Origin: CAIMZW01 sp037130455
Lineage (GTDB): Bacteria > Actinomycetota > Actinomycetes > Nanopelagicales > Nanopelagicaceae
Reading direction: 5' to 3'
Assembly: GCA_037130455.1 (NCBI GenBank)
Contig: JBAXSZ010000033.1
Location: forward strand, 1 to 19,348
Length of the DNA: 19,348 nt
Below the pieces are notes generated by a model. The model saw only the letters and a list, made by a program, of their open reading frames with translations. It did not search any database and had not been told where the DNA came from. How positions within the stretch are numbered: the stretch's first letter is position 1; each line of letters opens with the position of its first letter. The translations under genes were made by a program, and so were the position numbers. Positions 9,301-15,192 of this stretch are shown piece after piece.

Positions 9301-9959
9301 CCGTCATATTTTGCATCAGGTCGGTGATAATGAATGGTCGCAAACCCATCCGCAAAGCTCTGAGAGTAGTAATTGACAACGTCATTGGGCTTCAGCCAGA
9401 CAGCGCCCCACATTTGAATATCAACTTTATGGGCGGTTGCCTCACCTGCAAGTGTGACCGAAATAGTTTTAGCCGTATTAGCTATCGGGGCTTGGTACTG
9501 TCGGTATCCATTTGCGATCGCACCGGTAATTAAAGATCCAGAAATGTCACCGCTAACTGCTGGCGCAGCAGAGATGGCTTCTGGAAGATAAATTGAAACA
9601 TATCCCTGTGCCACTGCTCGAGAAGTAACTACGGAAGTTCCTTGAATCGGTAACCACACTTCTTTTACATTTGTTACATCAATGGGATCAAATTTTCGTC
9701 CGATGTAACTCAGGTTCAACATTCCACTCACTGGTGGTGAAACCAAGGCAAAGGAACCGTAATCATCGGTGCCCACCATTGTTTGTTCTGCGCCATCTAG
9801 CAACAAATGCTCTACTGCAAGGGTTCGATATACGCTGGAAACGTGGACTACTACCTCACTCGAAGTATCCGCATGCGAGGTGGAAATCACCACGTTAGAA
9901 GTAAGAACGCCCAGGATCATTGCCAAGGCCATTGTTATCCGAAGTGAGAAAGTGCGCAC
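6366..9959 (-). CDS. pulA: Secreted pullulanase-type alpha-1,6-glucosidase (GH13)
   Basis: 1197 residues, predicted exported: a signal peptide spans residues 1-30, with likely cleavage after SHA. The N-terminal part looks like three tandem carbohydrate-binding-type modules ending in VWL/VWL/VWF (101, 187, 292). Only the third (206-300; HYHRPDAKYDGW, HLWDG, HKGDTKD) is a clear CBM41. A CBM48-like domain follows (~445-535), then the GH13 barrel from SIYELHVRDFS (567). Catalytic and signature residues: YNWGYDP (665-671), DVVYNH (711-716), nucleophile Asp784 in GFRFD, acid/base Glu821 in GEGWNF, Asp955 in SHDN, and the NSTCC-NTATE motif near 747. The C-terminal ~150 residues fit the pullulanase C-terminal domain. 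Expected reaction: cleavage of alpha-1,6 branches in pullulan, starch or glycogen outside the cell. Start: GTG at 9959 with GGAG about 8 nt upstream. It lies 39 nt after ychF on the same strand. Confidence 0.94.
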   Translation of the reverse strand: MRTFSLRITMALAMILGVLTSNVVISTSHADTSSEVVVHVSSVYRTLAVEHLLLDGAEQTMVGTDDYGSFALVSPPVSGMLNLSYIGRKFDPIDVTNVKEVWLPIQGTSVVTSRAVAQGYVSIYLPEAISAAPAVSGDISGSLITGAIANGYRQYQAPIANTAKTISVTLAGEATAHKVDIQMWGAVWLKPNDVVNYYSQSFADGFATIHYHRPDAKYDGWVMHLWDGYSPTAPAITWSSGMVATGADAWGVFWKVPLAKDAQKMSYIIHKGDTKDVNADQALDLINTGGEVWFISGNANSEGVHVYTTPVFKGVDADLKKTKAIWLTPNTIAWPYPRTGPNQKFTLLASKSAGIDAAGLNADTVRYPLTWNDNLSEALLTQFPYLSKYAALTVPDSAIKVVKDLMKSQLAVSSTDDTGVDLLKLTGVQLGDLLDSVYNYNGKLGITFAGDVPTLKVWAPTAQTVTLVRYLKDGSEERTALTADSETGVWTVVGKADWKNTFFNYEVNVYSPIAGAFVTNTVIDPYSVALSTNSKASMIADLNDVATMPANFKSLVKPKLNSIADTSIYELHVRDFSAADASVPVAQRGKYLAFTATKSNGMKHLADLAKAGLTHIHLLPIFDFATVNENPNMRSEPNLAALKAAKPVSDAQQKIVSSSSGTDAYNWGYDPLSFNVPEGSYASNAEGTTRTKELRSAVAALNSIGLRVVMDVVYNHTNASGQSANSTFDKIVPGYYYRLAADGTVFNSTCCANTATERKMMAKFVRESILLWATQYKIDGFRFDIMGHMPKALLVNIRKDLDALTLKKDGIEGSKIVLYGEGWNFGEVASNARFVQATQAELAGTGIGTFNDRLRDAVRGGGTFDTNPNIQGFGSGLYTNFNGDLDANGNIPGQKLKLLSLTDRVKLGLVGQLAQYQLVDSTGEKVAGADMAYNGQDSGYTASPIESINYVDSHDNLILFDSLAYKLPLKTTAANRARYQVFSLSTSLLSQGIPFMAAGSDLLHSKSLDKDSYDSGDWFNAIDWTGKENGLGHGLPNFEKNGAQYSWATKVLSTPTARPLQVNALAASAMVQDLLKLRYSSPLFRLGTAKNVMDRVQFLTAGPKQIPGVIVMRIVDQGAKGYGKLADLDKKVKSEIVVFNGSNAKVSIAFSQLKGLSISLNPIQKTSSDVTIKSATFTASSGTLSVPAISTAVFTEN

Positions 9960-9998
9960 TAGATGCTCCTTTTAGGTATTACTTCGACGCTTTTGTAA

Positions 9999-11072
9999 CT
10001 AAACGTTAAATCGAAACTCCACAACATCGCCATCAGCCATGATGTACTCCTTGCCTTCCATACGAACCTTGCCACGGGCCTTTGCCTCAGACATAGAGCC
10101 TGCAGCAATCAAATCATCATAAGCGACGATTTCGGCTTTGATAAAGCCTTTTTGAAAATCAGTGTGAATGACACCGGCTGCCATAGGCGCGGTATCGCCT
10201 TTATGAATTGTCCAGGCTCTGGCTTCCTTTGGTCCTGCGGTCAAATAGGTCTGCAGGCCTAAGGTATGAAACCCGACTCTGGCCAACGTTGCTAAACCTG
10301 GCTCTTCCAATCCAATGGATTGCAACAACTCCATAGCATCTGCTTCATCCAATTCCGAAAGTTCTGCTTCCGTCTTTGCATCTAAGAAAATTGCGTCGGC
10401 TGGGGCAACTAGGGCTTCTAACTCTTTTCGGAGTTTGTCATCTGAGAGCTCAGCGGCATCAACATTGAAGACATAAATAAATGGTTTGGCGGTCATCAAT
10501 TGCAATTCTTTAATTTCGCCGATGTCCATTTTCGATCCGTAGAGCAATTTCCCTTCATTCAAAATTGCCTGTGCCTCTTTCGCGGCAGCAATAACATGAA
10601 CACGATCTTTATTAACTCGGGCTTCTTTTTCAAGGCGCGGAATTGCCTTCTCAATTGTCTGCAGATCGGCTAAACAGAGTTCCTTTGCGATGGTCTCTAT
10701 ATCCTTAGCCGGATCTACAGCGCCGTCGACGTGAACTACATCCTCATCTCTAAAGACTCGGATGACCTGGCAAATCGCATCACTCTCGCGAATATTGGCA
10801 AGGAATTGGTTTCCTAAGCCTTCACCGACGGAGGCACCTCTGACGATGCCAGCGATATCCACGAAGGTGACTGGAGCAGGCAGAAGTTTTTCGGAACCAA
10901 AGATCTTGGCCAACTCTGCCAACCGAGGTTCTGGAACTGCCACGATGCCAGTATTTGGCTCAATGGTGGCAAAGGGATAGTTGGCTGCCAAGACATTATT
11001 TTTCGTCAGGGCATTAAAGAGGGTGGACTTACCGACGTTGGGTAGTCCGACAATTCCAATAGATAGGCTCAC
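9999..11072 (-). CDS. ychF: YchF/Ola1-type ribosome-associated P-loop NTPase
   Basis: 357 residues, the standard YchF length. Seen: G1 GLPNVGKS (9-16), G3 DIAGIVRGAS (from Asp72), the YchF-type G4 variant in FNVDAAE (NxxE in place of NKxD, which in this family favours ATP), and a C-terminal TGS-like domain containing AGPKEARAWTIHKG and IHTDFQKGFIKAEI. Family role: a cytoplasmic NTPase bound to ribosomes, linked to translation and stress responses. The GTG at 11072 is the natural start (MSLSIGIVGLPNVGKS). No Shine-Dalgarno sequence precedes it. The upstream bases are pyrimidine-rich, with TAGGCT ending 9 nt before the GTG, so a leaderless or near-leaderless transcript is possible. It is divergent from rmuC, with 51 bp between the starts. 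Confidence 0.96.
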   Translation of the reverse strand: MSLSIGIVGLPNVGKSTLFNALTKNNVLAANYPFATIEPNTGIVAVPEPRLAELAKIFGSEKLLPAPVTFVDIAGIVRGASVGEGLGNQFLANIRESDAICQVIRVFRDEDVVHVDGAVDPAKDIETIAKELCLADLQTIEKAIPRLEKEARVNKDRVHVIAAAKEAQAILNEGKLLYGSKMDIGEIKELQLMTAKPFIYVFNVDAAELSDDKLRKELEALVAPADAIFLDAKTEAELSELDEADAMELLQSIGLEEPGLATLARVGFHTLGLQTYLTAGPKEARAWTIHKGDTAPMAAGVIHTDFQKGFIKAEIVAYDDLIAAGSMSEAKARGKVRMEGKEYIMADGDVVEFRFNV

Positions 11073-11123
11073 GAGGAGTAGAGCCTACGCGTGATTGTCA
11101 CCTCTTCCTGCCACGATAGGGCT

Positions 11124-12353
11124 ATGAATTCAGGCATAGCAATTCTTATTGGGATGATCGTAGGCCTTGGAGCGGGCGTTTTGATCGGAGCCTTGCGCTC
11201 AAAGGTAAATTCTCAAGCGAGCGAGGCGCAAATCGCCACACTTGGCGCTCAGGTCCAGACCCAGCTGGCCAATATCGCTGCCGAGCAAGCCCGAGCCTCC
11301 CTCTTGGCTTCGCAACTGAGTGCGCTTCAAAACGAGAACGCCCAGAATATTCGCCTCGATGAAACGTTAAAGGCGGTCAACGAGAACATGGCCACCCTTA
11401 CCGCGCAATCGCGCGATGCCGAAATCAATCGAGTCAAGGCCGAAGCTGGACTCAAAGAGCAGATGGAAAATATGAAGGTAGGCAATGAAAGTTTGCTCTT
11501 GGAAACTGCAAAGTTAGCCGGAGCGCTTTCCAATCCTGCTTCTCGCGGAAAATATGGCGAAACCCAATTGGAACGACTTTTGGAAGATTCTGGCCTATTG
11601 GAAGGCATTCATTTCTTCAAACAAGATTACCGAACCACCGATGCTCGAATCAGCAAGCCAGATATCAAGATTGCCATTCCAGGTGGTGCGGAAATATTCA
11701 TCGATTCTAAATTCCCATTCGACCGCTTCTTAGAGGGGATAGTTGAAACAGATAAGGCAAAACGAAGCGAGTATATGCAAGCCCATGCAAAAGATCTGAT
11801 GGGCCATGTGAACGCACTTGCCAAACGCGGTTACTCCGAGATCTCACAATCGCCGGACTACGTGGTTCTCTTCGCTCCATTCGAATCCATTCTTTCAGAG
11901 GCGATGGAGGCTGATCCCTCATTGCTCAACAAGGCATTCGAAAAAGGTGTCACCATTGCAACACCAACAACCATGATGGCGCTCCTTCGCACCGTGGCAT
12001 TTGTATTTAACCAATCCGACATGGCGCACAACGCAGCTGCCATTACCGAACTTGCCGGCGAACTTCTCAAGCGTGTTGGCCGGGTCCATCAAAAGATCGC
12101 CAAACTTGGACAATCTATAAAATCTACTGAAGGCGCATATAACGACCTCATCCAAAGTGCCGAAGAAAACATGCTCCGTCCGGCCCGAAAGATGGTCTCA
12201 TTGGGAGTACCAGCGACCTCCAAATTGAAGGCGATCGATTCGATAGAAGATGACCTTCGGATCATCAAGGTTGCAGGTGGCGATACCGCTGTGGAAATCG
12301 ATGCCGCCCTACTAGATGAGGATGAAGATTCCGATTCGGAACTTAGCGACTAA
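11124..12353 (+). CDS. rmuC: RmuC family protein (putative DNA recombination limiting protein)
   Basis: 409 residues from the ATG at 11124. One N-terminal transmembrane helix (about residues 4-24; ILIGMIVGLGAGVLIG) is followed by a long Gln/Glu/Ala-rich coiled coil (about 27-130) and then the RmuC domain: SRGKYGETQLERLLEDSGL, PGGAEIFIDSKFPFDRFLE, SPDYVVLFAPFESI, and AAAITELAGELLKRVGRVH. The family has a PD-(D/E)XK-like fold and in E. coli RmuC limits rearrangements at inverted repeats. The exact biochemistry is not settled. Start: AGGG lies 7-8 nt before the chosen ATG, whereas the upstream GTG (11091) lacks a ribosome site and would place charged residues before the membrane helix. The C-terminus is strongly acidic (DEDEDSDSELSD). 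It is followed after 19 nt by a membrane protein gene on the same strand. Confidence 0.9.
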   Translation: MNSGIAILIGMIVGLGAGVLIGALRSKVNSQASEAQIATLGAQVQTQLANIAAEQARASLLASQLSALQNENAQNIRLDETLKAVNENMATLTAQSRDAEINRVKAEAGLKEQMENMKVGNESLLLETAKLAGALSNPASRGKYGETQLERLLEDSGLLEGIHFFKQDYRTTDARISKPDIKIAIPGGAEIFIDSKFPFDRFLEGIVETDKAKRSEYMQAHAKDLMGHVNALAKRGYSEISQSPDYVVLFAPFESILSEAMEADPSLLNKAFEKGVTIATPTTMMALLRTVAFVFNQSDMAHNAAAITELAGELLKRVGRVHQKIAKLGQSIKSTEGAYNDLIQSAEENMLRPARKMVSLGVPATSKLKAIDSIEDDLRIIKVAGGDTAVEIDAALLDEDEDSDSELSD

Positions 12354-12372
12354 ATAAGGGAGAATACGAGCC

Positions 12373-12795
12373 ATGACCGCGGATGTGAAGGTGCTGCCCA
12401 AGCCAATCAAGGGGCCGGGACTAACCGTTCCTGGCGTGATTGTCCTGCAGTTTCTGCTGATTCTGGTGGCCGAATTCGTTGAGTATCGATTCACCAAAGT
12501 GGGCGTCATAACCGGAATGGCCTTACTCATCTCATTTGCCGGTGGACTTTATTTAGGACGCACGGGAACTTCATATTCAGCTGTTGTTAATCCGCCAATA
12601 TCGTTTCTCGTGGCGACAATTTTTCTGATGATTACTGTTGGTGGAGTCGGATTAAAAGTGACAAAAATTGGTTTGGATTTAGTGACCAGCTTGGCTGGGG
12701 TCGCACCGTTCTTGGTGATCGGCGCCGGCGTTGGCTGGATTATTCACCTTCTTAAAATGCGCAGCGAAAATCGTAAAACTTCACAATCAATGTGA
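12373..12795 (+). CDS. Small four-helix membrane protein, DUF6542-like
   Basis: 140 residues with four hydrophobic segments at about 18-37, 43-62, 76-94 and 107-127, a short basic N-terminus and a basic C-tail (KMRSENRKTSQS). The core LYLGRTGTSYSAVVNPPISFLVA resembles the actinobacterial DUF6542 family, and its position between ispH and ychF matches M. tuberculosis Rv1111c. Its function is unknown. Start: AGGGAG lies about 10 nt upstream of the ATG and 19 nt after the rmuC stop, so both genes are probably on one transcript. The last 9 bases overlap the 3' end of the convergent ispH gene. Confidence 0.8.
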   Translation: MTADVKVLPKPIKGPGLTVPGVIVLQFLLILVAEFVEYRFTKVGVITGMALLISFAGGLYLGRTGTSYSAVVNPPISFLVATIFLMITVGGVGLKVTKIGLDLVTSLAGVAPFLVIGAGVGWIIHLLKMRSENRKTSQSM

Positions 12796-13752
12796 TTCGC
12801 TTAATCCGGCTTGGCGCAAATCTTTTCGAAGCTCCGGTGGGATCGCAAAGAGCAAATGCTCTTCCATTGCCGTAACGGTCTCAACATCGGAATACCCGCG
12901 CTGGGCTAACCATTTCAGCAAATCGGTTACTAATATCTCTGGAACTGAAGCACCACTAGAAACCCCAATAGTCTCGACCCCAACGAGCCACTCCTCTTGT
13001 ACTTCAGCGGCAAAATCCACCAAGTAGGCAGCCTTTGCGCCATATTCCAAGGAAACTTCAACGAGACGAACTGAGTTCGAAGAGTTCACCGAGCCCACAA
13101 CAATTACTAAATCCGATTCTGGGGCGATCTTTTTTATGGCAACTTGGCGGTTCTGGGTCGCGTAGCAAATGTCATCGCTAGGTGGGTCCATCAAATTTGG
13201 AAAACGTTTACGCAATCCGGCCACAGTGGCCAGAGTTTCATCAACACTTAGTGTGGTCTGGGACAACCAAGCAACTTTGTTGGGATCGCGCACCTGAACT
13301 TTATCTACGGCATCCAATCCATCGACAACGACCACGTGGGCTGGTGCTTCACCGGCTGTTCCTTCTACTTCTTCGTGGCCTTCATGACCGATCAAAAAGA
13401 TATCTAAATCTTCAGAAGCAAAACGCTTTACTTCATGATGAACCTTGGTAACAAGCGGACAAGTGGCATCGATGGTTTTTAAGTTTCGTTCGGCGGCATG
13501 AGCATGAACTGCTGGCGAAACCCCATGGGCTGAGAAGACCACGATGGAACCTTCTGGAACTTCATCAGTTTCCTCAACGAAAATGGCGCCACGGGCCTCT
13601 AAGGTGGCCACAACATGCTTGTTATGAACTATCTGCTTGCGCACATAGACCGGTGCTCCGTAGAGCTCCAAGGACTTTTCCACTGTGACGACGGCGCGGT
13701 CAACGCCAGCGCAATATCCACGCGGCGCGGCAAGGAGAACTCTTTTAGCCAT
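12787..13752 (-). CDS. ispH: 4-hydroxy-3-methylbut-2-enyl diphosphate reductase (IspH/LytB)
   Basis: 321 residues. Last step of the MEP isoprenoid pathway: reductive dehydroxylation of HMBPP to IPP and DMAPP by a 4Fe-4S enzyme in the cytoplasm. Seen: cluster ligands Cys14 (RGYCAGV), Cys98 (DATCPLV) and Cys196 (DDICYAT). Also visible are HN at 43-44, SAHGVSP (74-80), GHEGHEEVEGT (122-132), SQTTLS (165-170) and GSVNSSNS (220-227), which form the substrate pocket in this family. Start: ATG at 13752 (MAKRVLLAAPRGYCAG) with AGGAT 7-8 nt upstream. A TTG at 13794 would overlap xseA and add unrelated residues. It converges on the DUF6542-like gene with overlapping stops and diverges from xseA. Confidence 0.97.
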   Translation of the reverse strand: MAKRVLLAAPRGYCAGVDRAVVTVEKSLELYGAPVYVRKQIVHNKHVVATLEARGAIFVEETDEVPEGSIVVFSAHGVSPAVHAHAAERNLKTIDATCPLVTKVHHEVKRFASEDLDIFLIGHEGHEEVEGTAGEAPAHVVVVDGLDAVDKVQVRDPNKVAWLSQTTLSVDETLATVAGLRKRFPNLMDPPSDDICYATQNRQVAIKKIAPESDLVIVVGSVNSSNSVRLVEVSLEYGAKAAYLVDFAAEVQEEWLVGVETIGVSSGASVPEILVTDLLKWLAQRGYSDVETVTAMEEHLLFAIPPELRKDLRQAGLSESH

Positions 13753-13778
13753 GTCGGCAATCCTATTAGGATCGATCC
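13753..13778. promoter_or_regulatory. 26-bp divergent ispH/xseA gap with a palindromic double ribosome binding site
   Basis: The 13-bp perfect palindrome ATCCTATTAGGAT (13760-13772) places one AGGAT on each strand, 7-8 nt upstream of the ispH ATG (13752) and 6 nt upstream of the xseA ATG (13779). One element therefore supplies the Shine-Dalgarno sequence in both directions. With only 26 bp between the starts, the two promoters must overlap each other or lie inside the opposite coding sequence. The palindrome could also be a protein binding site, but that is not shown. Confidence 0.6.
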
Positions 13779-14978
13779 ATGCTCGAAACTTCAAGTGAAA
13801 ATCCGGTCCCAGTCCGCGTCATTTCGCAGTCGATTGGCGAATATCTGGCCAAACTAGGCCCAGTCTGGATTGAAGGCGAACTCTCCGAAGTGACGGTCAG
13901 ACCCGGAGCCCCCATGGTTTTCATGAGACTTCGAGACGTTAGTGCCGATATGAGTCTTTCCATCATGTGCCACAGGTCAGTATTGGATGCGGTTCAACCC
14001 TTGGCCCAAAATGCTCGGGTTGTCATGCATTCCAAAGTTTCTTGGTATTCGAAAAATGGTTCACTCTCGCTCAATGTTAAAGAGATTCGACAAGTTGGCG
14101 TCGGAGAATTATTGGCTCGCTTGGAACATCTCAAATCGGTGTTGGCAGCTGAAGGTTTATTCGACACTGAACGAAAACAATCATTGCCCTTTTTGCCACA
14201 AGCTATCGGATTGATTTGCGGCAGAAATAGCGATGCCGAAAAAGATGTTGTTGAAAACGCTAAGAGACGTTGGCCTGCGGTCAGATTTGAAATTCGCGAA
14301 GTTGCGGTTCAAGGCGCCGCAGCAGTGGTCGAGGTGTCTGCGGCTCTCAAAGAGTTAGATGCCAATCCAGAAGTTGAAGTCATCATCATCACTAGAGGTG
14401 GCGGTTCGTTTGAAGACTTACTTCCTTTTTCAGACGAAGGTTTAGTCCGTTTGGTAGCCGGGGCCAAGACCCCAATTGTCAGCGCCATTGGCCATGAAAA
14501 GGACGCACCTCTTTTAGATTTAGTAGCCGATTGGCGGGCATCGACGCCCACTGATGCTGGCAAAAAAGTGGTTCCAGATATGGCTGAAGAGATCCACAAA
14601 ATCTCCAACCTGCAACAGCGAGCATGGAGAACCATCTCTGGATTACTCAACTTTGAAAAGTCACGAATAAGTGGGCTACGCGATCGCCCGGTCCTACAAG
14701 ACCCCTTTACGCTAATTTCAACTCGACGTGAAGTTATCTCCGGTTTATTGGATCGCAGTTTCCGCAGTACCAGCGCCCGGTTGTTATTGGGACGGGAAGA
14801 GATTTCAAATCTCAACTACCAGGTCCGGGCTCTCTCCCCACAAGCTACTTTGGATCGTGGTTATGCCGTCGTCCAAAAAAGTGATGGTCAAATCCTGCGA
14901 AATCCAAAGAATGTGATTTCGGGCGAAGTGATCAAGATTCGCCTTGCCGAAGGCGAACTGGCCGCACTAGCGGAGTAG
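13779..14978 (+). CDS. xseA: Exodeoxyribonuclease VII large subunit
   Basis: 399 residues, like other actinobacterial XseA and shorter than the E. coli protein (~456). An N-terminal OB-fold (about 8-105; GPVWIEGELSEV, VVMHSKVSWYSKNGSLSL) is followed by the catalytic domain with IGLICGRNSDAEKDV (143-157), TRGGGSFEDLLPF (205-217), SAIGHEKDAPLLDLVAD (235-251) and STPTDAGKKVVPD. A shorter coiled-coil region precedes a C-terminal ATLDRGYAVV segment (356-365). The enzyme degrades single-stranded DNA to oligonucleotides and needs the small XseB subunit, encoded 9 nt downstream. The start is set by AGGAT 6 nt upstream. Confidence 0.96.
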   Translation: MLETSSENPVPVRVISQSIGEYLAKLGPVWIEGELSEVTVRPGAPMVFMRLRDVSADMSLSIMCHRSVLDAVQPLAQNARVVMHSKVSWYSKNGSLSLNVKEIRQVGVGELLARLEHLKSVLAAEGLFDTERKQSLPFLPQAIGLICGRNSDAEKDVVENAKRRWPAVRFEIREVAVQGAAAVVEVSAALKELDANPEVEVIIITRGGGSFEDLLPFSDEGLVRLVAGAKTPIVSAIGHEKDAPLLDLVADWRASTPTDAGKKVVPDMAEEIHKISNLQQRAWRTISGLLNFEKSRISGLRDRPVLQDPFTLISTRREVISGLLDRSFRSTSARLLLGREEISNLNYQVRALSPQATLDRGYAVVQKSDGQILRNPKNVISGEVIKIRLAEGELAALAE

Positions 14979-14987
14979 ATTACGAAT

Positions 14988-15191
14988 ATGGTCGAGAAAA
15001 AAATTTCCTATGAAAGTGCCCGAGACGAACTCGTGGAAGTTGTTTCGCAATTAGAAAGTGGTGGCGCCACTTTAGAAGAGTCACTCAAACTTTGGGAGCG
15101 CGGCGAACTCTTAGCCAAGATCTGCCAAGAATGGCTCGATGGCGCCCAAGCAAAATTAGATGCTGCTCGTCCAACCCAAGTGGAGGCTTAA
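14988..15191 (+). CDS. xseB: Exodeoxyribonuclease VII small subunit
   Basis: 67 residues, a typical XseB length. Seen: SYESARDELVEVVSQLESGG (6-25), then LEESLKLWERGELLAKICQEWLDGAQAKLD, the helical-hairpin pattern of the family. It binds the coiled-coil arm of XseA in the ExoVII holoenzyme. It starts 9 nt after the xseA stop, with a moderate GGAG lying within the end of xseA. Its last codons contain the GGAGG used by the following fumarase gene, so translation of the two is probably coupled. Confidence 0.94.
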   Translation: MVEKKISYESARDELVEVVSQLESGGATLEESLKLWERGELLAKICQEWLDGAQAKLDAARPTQVEA

Positions 15192-15192
15192 C

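Noticed and set aside
14309..14815. 168-residue open frame on the minus strand
   Set aside because: It is antisense to the xseA catalytic domain, with no family resemblance or start signal.
15160..15192. Earlier fumarase start inside xseB
   Set aside because: The start has no ribosome site, and the perfect GGAGG lies 6 nt before the ATG at 15193.
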